A stretch of DNA of 64,000 nucleotides, taken from Bordetella parapertussis. GTDB lineage: Bacteria; Pseudomonadota; Gammaproteobacteria; Burkholderiales; Burkholderiaceae_A. Location: the NCBI GenBank assembly GCA_945877235.1, contig CAMCRF010000001.1, positions 62,001 to 126,000 of the forward strand. The letters run 5' to 3'. The number at the start of each line of letters is the position of its first letter. Position 1 is the stretch's first letter. The translations under genes were made by a program, and so were the position numbers. This document shows, one piece after another, positions 35,769 to 46,273 of the stretch. The notes under the pieces are model-generated. The model was not told the DNA's origin. It saw only the letters and a program-made list of their open reading frames with translations, and did no database searches.

Positions 35769-37487
35769 ATGGAACTGAATCGTCGCGAATTTATGGGCGT
35801 AATGGCTGCAGGCGCAGCTGCCGGTTTGTTTGGCAGCTGGGGAGACGCCGCGATGGCTGCCGCCAAAGGATCCAAGCTCTATGAAGTCCCGAAGTTTGGC
35901 AATGTGAGCTTTCTGCACTTCACGGACTGTCATGCGCAGCTCATGCCCGTCTATTTCCGTGAGCCCAACGTCAACCTCGGTATTGGCAGCATGCAAGGGC
36001 AGGTGCCTCACATTGTGGGCGAGCAGTTGCTCAAGATGTACGGCATCTCCAAGAATTCGCCGCTCGCTCACGCCTACACCTACTTAAATTTTGAGAAGGC
36101 GGCCCAGACATACGGCAAGGTCGGCGGGTTTGCTCACATGGCTACGCTCGTCAAGATGATGCGGGCTGCCCGTCCCCATGCCTTCTTGGTAGACGGCGGA
36201 GACACTTGGCAGGGTTCGGCCACTGCGCTGTGGACGAAAGGCCAAGACATGGTCGACGCGACCAAGCTGTTGGGTGTCGACATGATGTGTCCGCACTGGG
36301 AGTTCACCTACGGTGCCGACCGCGTCATGGAAATCGTTCAGAAGGAACTGGCCGGCAAGATCGAGTTCCTGGCCCAGAACGTCAAGACCACAGACTTCGG
36401 TGATCCCGTTTTCAAGCCTTATGTCATTCGTCAGCAGAATGGCATCCCTGTTGCTGTCATTGGCCAGGCCTTCCCCTACACTCCGATTGCAAACCCACGC
36501 TACTTTGTGCCGGACTGGAGCTTTGGTATTCAGGACGACAACATGCAGAAGATGGTTGATGAATGTCGCGCGAAGGGGGCCCAGGTGGTCGTTGTCATTT
36601 CCCACAATGGCATGGACGTCGACCTCAAAATGGCCTCTCGTGTTCGCGGGATCGACGCCATTATGGGCGGTCACACCCACGATGGCGTCATTCAGCCCAT
36701 CAAGGTCAAGAACGCGGGCGGCATCACGCTGGTGACCAACGCAGGTTCGAACACCAAGTTTCTGGGTGTGCTCGATTTCGACGTCAAGAATGGCAAGGTC
36801 TCCGATTATCGCTACAAGCTTCTGCCCGTCTTTGCGAACATGCTCCCGGCCGACGCCGAGATGCAGGCATTCATTGACAAGGTCCGTGCGCCCTTCAAGG
36901 ACAAGCTCGAGGAGAAGCTCGCGATCACGGATGGCATGCTCTATCGCCGTGGTAACTTCAACGGCACGTTCGACCAGCTCATTGTCGATGCACTCATGGA
37001 TGTAAAAGGCGCCGATCTGGCCTTCTCCCCAGGCTTTCGCTGGGGCACCTCGCTGCTTCCGGGGCAGGCCATTACACGGGAGCATGTCATGGACCAGACG
37101 GCAACCACCTACTCCTACAGCACGCTCACCGAGATGACAGGCGAAATGATCAAGACCGTGCTTGAAGACGTCTGTGACAACCTATTTAACCCGGATCCCT
37201 ATTACCAACAGGGCGGCGATATGGTGCGCGTTGGTGGCCTAGAGTACGCCTGTGCTCCCGGTGAAAAGATGGGCAGTCGAATCCAGGACATGCGTCTTAA
37301 AGGCAAGCCTATTGAGGCCAGCAAGAAATACAAGGTTGCTGGCTGGGCACCCGTGGCTGAGGGTGCAACAGGTGAGCCCGTATGGGATGTCGTGGAGACC
37401 TGGCTAAAGGACAAGAAGCGGGTCACGCCACGCAAACTGAACACGCCCCGCCTGATTGGCGTGAAGGGAAATGCTGGAATTGCATAA
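35769..37487 (+). CDS. soxB: Thiosulfohydrolase SoxB
   Basis: A 572-residue enzyme with a Tat signal (NRREFMGVMAAGAAAG, residues 4-19), a metallophosphoesterase-like dimanganese domain (FTDCHAQLMPVYFREP about residues 54-69; DGGDTWQGSA; HWEFTYG; VISHNGMDVD; GGHTHDG) and a C-terminal 5'-nucleotidase-type domain. It hydrolyses the terminal sulfonate from SoxY-bound intermediates to release sulfate. The ATG at 35769 puts the twin arginine at residues 5-6. The ribosome site is only ATAGG, inside the shared motif. Confidence 0.96.
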   Translation: MELNRREFMGVMAAGAAAGLFGSWGDAAMAAAKGSKLYEVPKFGNVSFLHFTDCHAQLMPVYFREPNVNLGIGSMQGQVPHIVGEQLLKMYGISKNSPLAHAYTYLNFEKAAQTYGKVGGFAHMATLVKMMRAARPHAFLVDGGDTWQGSATALWTKGQDMVDATKLLGVDMMCPHWEFTYGADRVMEIVQKELAGKIEFLAQNVKTTDFGDPVFKPYVIRQQNGIPVAVIGQAFPYTPIANPRYFVPDWSFGIQDDNMQKMVDECRAKGAQVVVVISHNGMDVDLKMASRVRGIDAIMGGHTHDGVIQPIKVKNAGGITLVTNAGSNTKFLGVLDFDVKNGKVSDYRYKLLPVFANMLPADAEMQAFIDKVRAPFKDKLEEKLAITDGMLYRRGNFNGTFDQLIVDALMDVKGADLAFSPGFRWGTSLLPGQAITREHVMDQTATTYSYSTLTEMTGEMIKTVLEDVCDNLFNPDPYYQQGGDMVRVGGLEYACAPGEKMGSRIQDMRLKGKPIEASKKYKVAGWAPVAEGATGEPVWDVVETWLKDKKRVTPRKLNTPRLIGVKGNAGIA

Positions 37488-37515
37488 CGCTTAACGTTGT
37501 TTGGGTTAGCATCAG

Positions 37516-37550
37516 GGCGCTGGGGGAAGAGATCCCCGGCGCCTTTTTTT
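37516..37550 (+). terminator. Intrinsic terminator after soxB
   Basis: GGCGCTGGGG pairs with CCCCGGCGCC (one G-T wobble) around an 8-base loop, followed by seven T residues. The next gene begins 13 bases later. Confidence 0.92.
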
Positions 37551-37563
37551 ATGGAGACTTGGC

Positions 37564-37893
37564 ATGCGATTCAAGCGTCATATGGTGAGACCTCTTTTGG
37601 CCATCGTGCTGCTCGCCCCCGCCGTCGGGGCGTTAGCCAATCCTTTTGCAAAGGGCAATCTGCAGCAAGGAAAGGCCTTACACGAGGCGAAATGTGTCTC
37701 GTGCCACAACTCCATGATGCCGGGGAACAAGGGCGAGGAGCTCTACGACGAGTTCAATCGCAAAATGAAAACCACCGCTCAGCTCAAGAGCATGGTGGAG
37801 TTCTGTGCGAATCGCACCAAGAGTGGCTGGTTCGACGAGGAGATTGTGAGCGTGTCGCGTTACCTCAACGACACGTACTACAAGCTGAAGTAG
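37564..37893 (+). CDS. Small periplasmic cytochrome c
   Basis: A 109-residue protein with a signal peptide (ending GALANP) and one heme motif CVSCH (about residues 44-48). The NPFAKGNLQQGKAL start and the YLNDTYYKLK end are typical of a small betaproteobacterial cytochrome c family of uncertain role. It follows soxB but is cut off by a terminator. It may take electrons from SoxAX or SoxCD to an oxidase (inference). Confidence 0.8.
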   Translation: MRFKRHMVRPLLAIVLLAPAVGALANPFAKGNLQQGKALHEAKCVSCHNSMMPGNKGEELYDEFNRKMKTTAQLKSMVEFCANRTKSGWFDEEIVSVSRYLNDTYYKLK

Positions 37894-37915
37894 TTTAAGG
37901 TTTCGGCCGAGCCCG

Positions 37916-38581
37916 CTACGGGGCTGACGGGCGATTGAGAATGAAATGGCCCGCAAACCGCCCCGCGAAAATGAGTCGCATCAACGCGCCGTCGGGGTGT
38001 GATTCCACCACGACGCCTGCTCGCTTCTGCGGACTAGAGTCCTTCAGCTTTAAGAGCCCTGAAGGCCAGAAAATGCGCAGATCGGCCTGCATGGGCAGGT
38101 ACCCGTCGAGGTAGCGCCGCATCAGCGGGCCTGCGTAGAGCTTCCACTCTTGTTCTTGGGTGACATCAAGTGCCTTTGACTCCAGGTTGATGCAGATCTC
38201 GGCCCCGCGCTCGACCCCCTCGAGCGTAATGTGCTGACCGTCGTTCTGGACAGAGGCCATTCCTTTGTACGACACCACCGAGAGCGAAATGAGTCGGTTG
38301 CGATTGAAGGCAATGACCACCTTGCGTATGGGATCAAGCTGGAAGTGACACGTGGACAGGCTCACAATGCCCGTGCGAAGGCTGCTCTCGTCAATAAAGA
38401 CGTTGGACTCGTAGCGATATCCATTGGGGTCTGGGCGTTCGGTGAAGTACTTCATCTCACCCTCTCGGGCAATGTGCTCAAAATCAAGGCCGCTCTGAGA
38501 CTGCGCCTGAACACCGGGGCCGAGCAGGAGCCCTGCAATAAGGCTCAGGAGGATCCGAGCAGGGGGCGCAGCGTGGGCCAT
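37916..38581 (-). CDS. Uncharacterised secreted protein
   Basis: I do not recognise a family. The 221-residue protein has a signal peptide (ILLSLIAGLLLGPGVQAQS, about residues 10-28) and a predicted beta-rich body with two cysteines (TCHFQ, EICINL). Sequence such as RYESNVFIDESSLRTGIVSL suggests a periplasmic surface-exposed domain. Its start overlaps the tesA stop by 37 bases, so the two are likely co-transcribed. It converges with the small cytochrome gene. Confidence 0.65.
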   Translation of the reverse strand: MAHAAPPARILLSLIAGLLLGPGVQAQSQSGLDFEHIAREGEMKYFTERPDPNGYRYESNVFIDESSLRTGIVSLSTCHFQLDPIRKVVIAFNRNRLISLSVVSYKGMASVQNDGQHITLEGVERGAEICINLESKALDVTQEQEWKLYAGPLMRRYLDGYLPMQADLRIFWPSGLLKLKDSSPQKRAGVVVESHPDGALMRLIFAGRFAGHFILNRPSAP

Positions 38582-39216
38582 AGGTTCTCCAAAATGAGGG
38601 GTTGAGCATTTGCGTTGGGGTGAATACGATCGGCCTGGAAAAATGATTCATTGGTCTCAAAGCCAGCCAGTAACAGGGGCACGAGCGCTGTGTTGTGTTT
38701 GAGCGCAAGCGACCTGTAGAGCCGCTCGAAATCCTTGGCGCTCTGGGGGCCGTAATTCGGTGGAAGGCGAATGCCCATGAGCACCACCTTGGATCCAGAT
38801 TGCTTGAGCTGCAAAATAATCTGGTTGAGGTTCTTTTCTGTCTGCGCCATGGAGAGGCCACGCAGCCCATCGTTCGCCCCAAGAGCCAGAAGGGTAATTG
38901 CAGGTTTTTGACGTTTGAGCGCAGCAGGCAGGCGCTGCAGCCCCCCAAAGCTCGTCTCACCCGAGAGACTTCGATTGACGACCTGGTGGGGGAACTTCTC
39001 TTGCTCGAGGCGCTTCTGAAGGAGCGTGGCCCAGCCCAAAGCCGTGGGCAGTCCATATGCAGCCGACAGGCTATCACCGTAGACCATGATGACGGGGCGC
39101 GTGGAAGATGCCAAGGCGGTGGTTTGTGCAGCTGCGTCGGCACTTAGCAAGCATGCTAGGGTGCCTAGCATGATGCGCCGTCTGATCAACAAGGAGTGTG
39201 AATGTGAGTTGTGCAA
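38545..39216 (-). CDS. tesA: SGNH-family arylesterase/lysophospholipase TesA
   Basis: A 223-residue GDSL hydrolase with signal peptide (ending ADAAAQ) and the four SGNH blocks: YGDSLSAAYG (Ser), GETS (Gly), LGANDGLRG (Asn), and DRIHPN (Asp-His). E. coli TesA is a periplasmic thioesterase/lysophospholipase. It is divergent from an ABC ATPase gene, the common tesA/ybbA arrangement; the starts overlap by 19 bases. Confidence 0.92.
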   Translation of the reverse strand: MHNSHSHSLLIRRRIMLGTLACLLSADAAAQTTALASSTRPVIMVYGDSLSAAYGLPTALGWATLLQKRLEQEKFPHQVVNRSLSGETSFGGLQRLPAALKRQKPAITLLALGANDGLRGLSMAQTEKNLNQIILQLKQSGSKVVLMGIRLPPNYGPQSAKDFERLYRSLALKHNTALVPLLLAGFETNESFFQADRIHPNANAQPLILENLWPTLRPLLGSS

Positions 39217-39869
39217 TTGAGGCTGTTGACTTGGTGAAGCAGGTTTCGGATGGTGCGGAGGCCCTGACCATTCTGGATCAGGTGAGTCTGTGTCTGCCAG
39301 AGGGAGAATCTTTGGCCATCTGGGGGCCGTCCGGATGCGGAAAGTCTACCCTGCTTGGCCTGCTCGCTGGCCTGGATGTCCCTACCTCAGGTACGGTTCG
39401 GTGGTCCGGCGAGGACATCTCATCGCTCTCCGAGGAGGCCCGCGCAAAGAAGCGCAACGGGACGCTTGGCTTTGTATTTCAGTCTTTTCAGCTCATGCCA
39501 CAGCTCACGGCGCTCGAGAACGTCATGTTGCCCCTCGAGCTTGCGGGTCGAGACGCACCAGAGGTTGCTGCCACATCCATGCTCGAGGCGGTCGGATTGG
39601 GCAGTCGCCTGCGTCACTTTCCGTCGACGTTGTCGGGTGGGGAGCAACAGCGGGTGGCGGTCGCGCGCGCGTTTGCGCTTGCTCCTAAGGTGCTCTTTGC
39701 GGATGAACCCACGGGAAGTTTGGACTCTGCAAGCGGCTCGCGCGTGATGGAGCTCATCTTTGAGCTTCAGGCAAAACTGGGCACGACCGTCATCATCGTG
39801 ACACACGATGCCGAGCTTGCGCGTCGTTGCAACCATCGGATCGAGCTGAGGGCAGGTCGGCTCGTATAA
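39198..39869 (+). CDS. ABC transporter ATP-binding protein (YbbA-like)
   Basis: A 223-residue ATPase with Walker [10 protein letters not shown] (about residues 43-51), signature [14 protein letters not shown], Walker B VLFADEP and the H-loop VTHDAE. It belongs to the LolD/MacB/YbbA group. The usual partner, an FtsX-type permease YbbP, is absent here: purL follows after 7 bases. The start is GTG. Confidence 0.88.
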   Translation: MNVSCAIEAVDLVKQVSDGAEALTILDQVSLCLPEGESLAIWGPSGCGKSTLLGLLAGLDVPTSGTVRWSGEDISSLSEEARAKKRNGTLGFVFQSFQLMPQLTALENVMLPLELAGRDAPEVAATSMLEAVGLGSRLRHFPSTLSGGEQQRVAVARAFALAPKVLFADEPTGSLDSASGSRVMELIFELQAKLGTTVIIVTHDAELARRCNHRIELRAGRLV

Positions 39870-39876
39870 TAGGCGG

Positions 39877-42800
39877 ATGCGCCATATTCGTTGCCTGCCG
39901 GGTCTGCAGGCGCTCTCCGATTTTCGCAAGGCCCGCCTCCTCTCTCAGTTCCATGCTCGCGCTCCGGGTCTTCGGCTCAACGCCCAATCTCTGACTGCGC
40001 ACTGGGCCTACCTGCTCTCCGGATCTGCCGAGTGGCTCGCCAGCGGCTCGCCGCCACGCGAGCTCACAGAGCTGCTCGACCTCACGGCTGCTCAGTGGCC
40101 ACCGACGGCGCAAGGTTTAACGCGGGTCTGGGTTTTCCCACGGCAGGGTACGCGAAGCCCCTGGTCTTCAAAGGCGTCCGACATCCTCCAGTCTTGCGGT
40201 GTGGCTGGGCTTTCTCGCCTGGAGCGTGGCATCTGTTTTGAGATTCCCGTCGCGACGGATCGTCTTGAGCCGCTGTTGGGGTTGCTCTTTGATCGCATGG
40301 TCGAGCAGGTATTCGTTGGCGAAGCGCCCTTGAACCTCTTCGATGCGCGCGCTGCTCAGCCGCTTGCACAGATTGACCGTGCGCAGCTGGCCGCTGCCAA
40401 CAGCAGTCTGGGACTTGCGCTCTCAGCCGACGAACTGGACTACCTCAAGCAGGCCTACGACCGTCTGGGTCGTGACCCCACCGATGTTGAGCTGCTGATG
40501 TTCGCTCAGGCCAACTCCGAGCATTGCCGCCACAAGATCTTCAATGCCAGTTTTGCGATCAACGGCGAGGCTCAGCCCCAGTCCCTGTTCGACATGATTC
40601 GACACACCCATGGTGTCACGCCGCAACACACGCTCTCGGCTTACTCCGACAATGCAGCGGTCCTGCAGGGTGCTCTGGCCTCACGGCTCTCGCCCCCAGC
40701 GGGGCTGCCGGGGCCCTACGCCCTGAGGCAGACCGAGCTGCACACGGTGCTGAAGGCAGAAACGCACAATCACCCAACCGCGATCTCACCTTTTCCAGGT
40801 GCTGCCACAGGGGCGGGCGGGGAAATTCGTGATGAAGGCGCGACGGGTCGTGGCGCAGAGCCCAGGGCGGGTCTCACTGGATTCTCCGTCTCCGCGCTCG
40901 ACTTTTCCGGCCGGCCTCAGGCTCCGAGTCGCATCGCTTCGGCCCTGAACATCATGACCGAGGGCCCATTGGGTGCTGCTGCATTCAACAATGAGTTCGG
41001 TCGGCCCGGGTTATTGGGCTACTTCCGCTCGTTCGAGCTGACCCATGCGAATCAACGGTGGGGGTATCACAAGCCCATCATGTTAGCTGGGGGCGTCGGT
41101 GCGATTGAGGGGGCCATGGTCCAAAAGGACGCCATTCCTGCCGAGGCCTTGCTGATTCAGTTGGGTGGTCCCGGCATGCGCATTGGCATGGGCGGTGGGG
41201 CGGCCTCTTCGCTCCAGACCGGACACAACCATGAAGCGCTCGATTTCGATTCGGTTCAACGTGGCAACCCCGAAATGCAGCGCCGCGCTCAGGAGGTGAT
41301 TGATGCCTGTGTTGCGCTCGGCCCAGACAATCCCATCATCTCTATCCACGATGTTGGTGCGGGTGGTCTCTCGAATGCCTTCCCAGAGTTGGTGCACGGT
41401 GCAGATCTCGGGGGGCGTTTCGCGCTGCGCGACATTCTGCTCGACGAGGACGGACTGTCGCCGGCAGAGATCTGGTGCAACGAGTCGCAGGAACGCTATG
41501 TGCTGGCCATTCGGGCAGAAGATCTTGGCCGATTCGAAGCCCTCTGCCAGCGGGAGCGTTGCCCTTTTTCGGTGGTGGGGCATGCGGTAAATGAGGATCG
41601 CCTGGTGGTGGCCGACAGCCAGCTTGCGCAGGGGCAACAGCCAGTCGACATGCCCATCAGTGTGCTGCTGGGTAAGCCTCCCAAAATGCATCGCGATGTG
41701 ACCCGTGTCCCGATCGATGCAGGGGAGATCGATCTCACGGCCATCGACCTCGAGCAGGTGGTCATCGATGTGCTGAAGCACCCGACTGTAGGCAGCAAAG
41801 AGTTCCTGATCACCATCGGCGACCGCACGGTTGGCGGGTTGTCAGCCCGCGATCAAATGGTGGGCCCCTGGCAGACTCCGGTCTCAGATGTTGCGGTCAC
41901 GCTCTGGGACTATTGCGGTGTGGGTGGGCAGGCTATGGCGCTTGGGGAGCGGCCTCCCGTTGCGATTGTCAGCCCAGCCGCATCTGTTCGATTGGCCCTT
42001 GGCGAGGCGCTCACAAACCTGTTCGCGGTGAAGCTTCCCGAGCTCGAGCACATCAAGCTCTGCGCCAACTGGATGGCCGCCTGTGGCGAGCCGGGCCAAG
42101 ATGCTGCGCTTTATGAGGCCGTCGAGGCCCTGGCCCTGCATGCATGCCCTGCATTGGGCTTGTCTATTCCCGTCGGGAAAGACTCCCTGAGCATGCGCAC
42201 CCGGTGGGAAGACAGCGCTGGCGAGCAATCTGTCATTTCACCTGTTAGCTTGAACCTCACCGCGGTCGCACCAGTTGCAAATGTGCACAAGACCTGGACA
42301 CCCCAGCTCAATCGAGAGCAGGCCGATGGCATCTTGGTGCTGATCGACCTCGGCGCAGGGAGAAACCGACTGGGTGGCTCGGTACTCGCCCAGCTTCAGG
42401 GGGTGTTTGGCGGAGCACCTGCGGATCTCGACAACCCCTCGGTGCTGCGCCAATTGCATGCGGCCCTGAGCGAGCTCCACGACATTCCCGACCTGATTCA
42501 GGCTTATCACGACCGGTCCGATGGTGGGCTATGGGCCTGTTTGTGCGAGATGGCCTTTGCTGGACGTTGTGGCCTTACGGTCAATCTCGACCTGCTGACC
42601 ATTGACCCGGTTGCAGCTGACTGGGGGGACTTCAAGATCCGCCCCGAGCAGGTCTCGGTGCAGCGTCAAGAGCTCACGCTTAAGGCGCTCTTTGCCGAGG
42701 AGTTGGGGGTGGTGGTTCAGGTCTCCAAGGCCCGCAGGACCGAACTCATGGACGTTCTGCGACGGCATGGTCTCTACGCCTGTGCGCATGAAATCGCGAC

Positions 42801-43824
42801 CTTAAATCCGCGTGATGTCGTTGAGCTCTATCGCGACGCTAAGTGTGTGCTCAGCCTGTCGCGTGCAGATCTTCAACAGGCCTGGACTGCTGCTTCGCGT
42901 CAGATTGCCGCGGGCCGCGACCACCCAGACTGTGTCGAGGAGGCCTTCAGTGCGCTTCGGTCGAGTGCGCATCCCATGCCCACCGCGTTGCCCACGACTC
43001 TGGTCACGGCGCTCTCGGCCCCGCAGGTTTTGAAGTCCGTCAAGCCGAAGGTGGCCATCCTGCGGGAGCAGGGGGTAAATGGCCAAGTCGAAATGGCTGC
43101 AGCCTTCCAGGCGGCTGGTTTTGAGCCCTGGGATGTCCACATGTCTGATCTGGCAGACGGTCGCGTCGACCTTCGCGCATTTGCTGGGCTGGCCGCGTGC
43201 GGAGGCTTCTCGTATGGGGATGTCCTCGGTGCAGGTCGTGGATGGGCCCGGTCTATTCTTTTTCAGCCCCGTCTTCGTGAGGCGTTCTCAGCGTTCTTCG
43301 AGGACCCCTCGCGGTTCGCGCTGGGGGTGTGCAATGGGTGCCAAATGATGAGTGCGCTCGCACCGATCATTCCCGGAGCGCAAGACTGGCCCCGGTTTGA
43401 GCGCAATCGATCCGAGCAATTTGAGGCCCGGCTGAGCTTTGTTGAGATCCAATCCTCTCCCTCACTCTTTTTCAAGGGTATGCAGGGTGCACGCTTGCCC
43501 GTGGTGGTCTCTCATGGAGAGGGGCGAGCAGACTTTGGCGCGGGCCCTGAGGGTCTGCAAAGGCTCGCAAAGGCGCAGGTTGCGATGCGGTTTATTGCGC
43601 CCGATGGGGAGGCTGCCGAGCAATATCCTCAGAACCCGAACGGGTCGCCGGCCGGTATCACCGGCCTTACGAACGCCGACGGCCGCATCACCATACTCAT
43701 GCCACATCCGGAGCGTACCTTTCGCAGGGTGCAGCTCTCATGGGCTCCCAAGGACTGGTCTGACCACGGCGACGCCTCGCCTTGGCTTCAGATGTTCCGC
43801 AACGCTTACGACTGGGTTCAATAA
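39877..43824 (+). CDS. purL: Phosphoribosylformylglycinamidine synthase
   Basis: A 1315-residue single-chain enzyme of purine synthesis, the length of the large proteobacterial form. It has an N-terminal PurS-like and linker region, two PurM-like ATP domains ([28 protein letters not shown] near residue 295; [13 protein letters not shown] near residue 770) and a C-terminal glutaminase domain with Cys in GVCNGCQMM (about residue 1151) and the HPERTFR end. It converts FGAR, glutamine and ATP to FGAM. Confidence 0.97.
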   Translation: MRHIRCLPGLQALSDFRKARLLSQFHARAPGLRLNAQSLTAHWAYLLSGSAEWLASGSPPRELTELLDLTAAQWPPTAQGLTRVWVFPRQGTRSPWSSKASDILQSCGVAGLSRLERGICFEIPVATDRLEPLLGLLFDRMVEQVFVGEAPLNLFDARAAQPLAQIDRAQLAAANSSLGLALSADELDYLKQAYDRLGRDPTDVELLMFAQANSEHCRHKIFNASFAINGEAQPQSLFDMIRHTHGVTPQHTLSAYSDNAAVLQGALASRLSPPAGLPGPYALRQTELHTVLKAETHNHPTAISPFPGAATGAGGEIRDEGATGRGAEPRAGLTGFSVSALDFSGRPQAPSRIASALNIMTEGPLGAAAFNNEFGRPGLLGYFRSFELTHANQRWGYHKPIMLAGGVGAIEGAMVQKDAIPAEALLIQLGGPGMRIGMGGGAASSLQTGHNHEALDFDSVQRGNPEMQRRAQEVIDACVALGPDNPIISIHDVGAGGLSNAFPELVHGADLGGRFALRDILLDEDGLSPAEIWCNESQERYVLAIRAEDLGRFEALCQRERCPFSVVGHAVNEDRLVVADSQLAQGQQPVDMPISVLLGKPPKMHRDVTRVPIDAGEIDLTAIDLEQVVIDVLKHPTVGSKEFLITIGDRTVGGLSARDQMVGPWQTPVSDVAVTLWDYCGVGGQAMALGERPPVAIVSPAASVRLALGEALTNLFAVKLPELEHIKLCANWMAACGEPGQDAALYEAVEALALHACPALGLSIPVGKDSLSMRTRWEDSAGEQSVISPVSLNLTAVAPVANVHKTWTPQLNREQADGILVLIDLGAGRNRLGGSVLAQLQGVFGGAPADLDNPSVLRQLHAALSELHDIPDLIQAYHDRSDGGLWACLCEMAFAGRCGLTVNLDLLTIDPVAADWGDFKIRPEQVSVQRQELTLKALFAEELGVVVQVSKARRTELMDVLRRHGLYACAHEIATLNPRDVVELYRDAKCVLSLSRADLQQAWTAASRQIAAGRDHPDCVEEAFSALRSSAHPMPTALPTTLVTALSAPQVLKSVKPKVAILREQGVNGQVEMAAAFQAAGFEPWDVHMSDLADGRVDLRAFAGLAACGGFSYGDVLGAGRGWARSILFQPRLREAFSAFFEDPSRFALGVCNGCQMMSALAPIIPGAQDWPRFERNRSEQFEARLSFVEIQSSPSLFFKGMQGARLPVVVSHGEGRADFGAGPEGLQRLAKAQVAMRFIAPDGEAAEQYPQNPNGSPAGITGLTNADGRITILMPHPERTFRRVQLSWAPKDWSDHGDASPWLQMFRNAYDWVQ

Positions 43825-43826
43825 CA

Positions 43827-45443
43827 ATGCTGTCGACCGCAAATATCACCATGCAGTTTGGGGCCAAGCCCCTTTTTGAGAATGTCTCCGTCAAGTTCAC
43901 CGACGGCAATCGTTACGGCCTCATTGGCGCGAACGGCTGTGGCAAGTCCACCTTCATGAAGATTCTGGGCGCAGACCTCGAGCAGACCAATGGCGTGGTC
44001 ATGAAGGAGCCTGGGGTTCGGCTTGGCAAGCTGCGTCAAGATCAGTTCGCCTACGAAGATGTTCGCGTGCTCGATGTGGTCATGATGGGGCACGAGGAGA
44101 TGTGGGCTGCCATGACAGAACGCGACGCGATATATGCCAACCCAGACGCCACCGAAGAGGACTACATGAAGGCGGCTGATCTTGAGGCCAAATTCGCGGA
44201 GTACGATGGCTACACCGCAGAGTCGCGGGCAGGAGAGCTTTTGCTGGGCGCGGGCATTCCGCTGGAGCAGCACAACGGTCCCATGAGCGAGATTGCGCCG
44301 GGCTGGAAGCTTCGCGTACTGCTGGCCCAGGCCATGTTCTCCAACCCAGATGTGCTGCTCTTAGACGAGCCCACGAACAACCTCGACATTGACACCATTC
44401 GGTGGCTGGAAGATCTGCTCAATGAGCGCGACAGCACCATGATCATTATTTCGCACGATCGCCACTTCTTGAATTCGGTCTGCACCCACATGGCCGATGT
44501 GGACTACGGTGAGATTCGGATCTACCCGGGCAACTATGACGACTACATGCTGGCGGCTACAGAGTCGCGGGCCCGGCTCATGGCCGCGAATGCCAAGGGT
44601 AAAGAACGGGTCGCTGAGCTGCAGGACTTCGTACGACGGTTTTCAGCCAACAAGTCAAAGGCCAAGCAGGCCACCTCGCGGCGAAAGCTCATCGAGAAGA
44701 TTCAGGCCGATGCCGTAGAGGTGCGCCCCTCGTCGCGTCAAAACCCCTACATTCGGTTTGAGCAGGCCAAACAGCTCTACCGGCAAGCCGTGCACCTGCA
44801 GAGCGTCGAGAAGGCCTTTGAGGGACAGCGGGTGCTCGACAAGGTCTCGCTTATGATCGAGGCGGGAGAGAAGATCGCCATTGTCGGCGCAAACGGCGCC
44901 GGCAAGTCCACCCTCGTCAAGACCATGGTCGGTGCTGCACTGGGTGGCTACGATGCGGACGGCGGGCTGGTGAAGTGGGCCGAGAATGCGCAGATTGGCT
45001 ATATGGCCCAAGACGTCTACCCAGACTTTGAGCAGGAGAGCAGCCTGACCACTTGGCTGCAGCGCTACGCGCAAGACGGCGATGACGATCAGGCCCTGCG
45101 ATCGATTCTGGGCCGGCTTTTGTTCTCAGGTGATGAGGTGCACAAGCCGGTGCGCGTGTTGTCGGGAGGCGAGAAGCATCGAATGACCTTCGGGCGCCTC
45201 ATGCTTGAGCGATCTAACGTGCTCATCATGGACGAGCCGACCAACCATCTGGATATGGAGTCTATTGAATCCCTGCAGATGGCCTTGGAGAAATATCAGG
45301 GAACGCTGCTGGTGGTCTCTCACGACCGTGAGTTTGTGAATGCCGTCGCAAACCGTATTTTTTACATGAAGGGTGACGGAAAAGTCATTGATTTTAAAGG
45401 AACATATGACGAGTTCTTGACCAGTCAAGGCCTGGAGGTTTAG
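43827..45443 (+). CDS. ABC-F family ATPase (YbiT-like)
   Basis: A 538-residue protein with two ABC ATPase domains and no membrane part. Walker A motifs are GANGCGKST (about residue 33) and GANGAGKST (about residue 358); each half has [11 protein letters not shown] or [11 protein letters not shown]. The interdomain linker (about residues 240-310) is charged, as in ribosome-acting ABC-F proteins. The ATG at 43827 is 2 bases after purL; longer readings would overlap it. Confidence 0.9.
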   Translation: MLSTANITMQFGAKPLFENVSVKFTDGNRYGLIGANGCGKSTFMKILGADLEQTNGVVMKEPGVRLGKLRQDQFAYEDVRVLDVVMMGHEEMWAAMTERDAIYANPDATEEDYMKAADLEAKFAEYDGYTAESRAGELLLGAGIPLEQHNGPMSEIAPGWKLRVLLAQAMFSNPDVLLLDEPTNNLDIDTIRWLEDLLNERDSTMIIISHDRHFLNSVCTHMADVDYGEIRIYPGNYDDYMLAATESRARLMAANAKGKERVAELQDFVRRFSANKSKAKQATSRRKLIEKIQADAVEVRPSSRQNPYIRFEQAKQLYRQAVHLQSVEKAFEGQRVLDKVSLMIEAGEKIAIVGANGAGKSTLVKTMVGAALGGYDADGGLVKWAENAQIGYMAQDVYPDFEQESSLTTWLQRYAQDGDDDQALRSILGRLLFSGDEVHKPVRVLSGGEKHRMTFGRLMLERSNVLIMDEPTNHLDMESIESLQMALEKYQGTLLVVSHDREFVNAVANRIFYMKGDGKVIDFKGTYDEFLTSQGLEV

Positions 45444-45445
45444 TC

Positions 45446-46273
45446 ATGGCAAACCCACAAGAGCCCATTGCCGGCGTCAAGGCTGTTGTCGCAATTGCCT
45501 CGGGCAAGGGCGGCGTAGGAAAGTCAACTACCACCATCAATCTGGCTCTCGCGCTCGCACAGATGGGCCTCAGGGTTGGGGTGGCCGATGCAGATATATA
45601 CGGCCCGAGTCTGCCAACCCTTCTTGATTTGCACGACAAGCCCGAGATCACAGAAGACAAGCGCATGCTGCCCCTGCGCAAGCTCGGTCTTCAGGTGAAC
45701 TCGATTGGCTTTCTGATTCCTCCCGAGCAGGCCGTTGCATGGCGTGGACCTATGGCCTCCGGGGCGCTTCAGCAGATCGTGAAGCAGACGGCCTGGGATG
45801 CCCTCGACATTCTGCTGATCGATATGCCCCCCGGAACGGGCGATGTTCACCTCACCCTGGCGCAACAGATCCCATTGCAGGGTGCTGTCATTGTGACCAC
45901 GCCCCAACGGATGGCCCTGGCCGATGCCCTCAAGGGGCTGCGCATGTTCGAGCGCGTCTCCGTGCCTGTCCTGGGTGTGGTCGAGAACATGGCGGTATTC
46001 GCCTGTCCTTGCTGCAAAGGCGTGTCGCACCTATTTGGTAAAGGAGGCGGACAGCAGCTAGCCGACCAGACCGGAGTGCCTTTGTTGGGCAGTCTGCCTC
46101 TGGTGGCAAGCATCATGGAGCAGTCCGATAAGGGGGTCCCAACAGTTGCGGCATACCCCGAGAGCCCAGAGGCGAAGCTCTATTCGGAGATTGCCCAAAG
46201 ACTCTGGTCCGACCTGACCGAGCGCCTCGAGAAAGCCTCGAAGCGGCCCACCATCAAGATTGTCTCGGCCTAG
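45446..46273 (+). CDS. apbC: Iron-sulfur cluster carrier protein ApbC (Mrp/NBP35)
   Basis: A 275-residue P-loop ATPase with the deviant Walker A GKGGVGKST (about residues 20-28), DADIYGPSLP and the cluster-binding CPCC (about residues 190-193). It lacks the N-terminal DUF59 domain of longer Mrp proteins. It supplies Fe-S clusters to targets, relevant for a genome with molybdenum and iron-sulfur enzymes. It starts 2 bases after the ABC-F gene. Confidence 0.92.
   Translation: MANPQEPIAGVKAVVAIASGKGGVGKSTTTINLALALAQMGLRVGVADADIYGPSLPTLLDLHDKPEITEDKRMLPLRKLGLQVNSIGFLIPPEQAVAWRGPMASGALQQIVKQTAWDALDILLIDMPPGTGDVHLTLAQQIPLQGAVIVTTPQRMALADALKGLRMFERVSVPVLGVVENMAVFACPCCKGVSHLFGKGGGQQLADQTGVPLLGSLPLVASIMEQSDKGVPTVAAYPESPEAKLYSEIAQRLWSDLTERLEKASKRPTIKIVSA

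Noticed and set aside
36084..37085. Long minus-strand reading frame (333 codons) inside soxB
   Set aside because: It lies wholly antisense to a clearly functional soxB; its composition follows the codon bias of the opposite strand and it has no domain or ribosome site.
41083..41781. Minus-strand reading frame (232 codons) inside purL
   Set aside because: Antisense to a conserved enzyme domain; no supporting motif.
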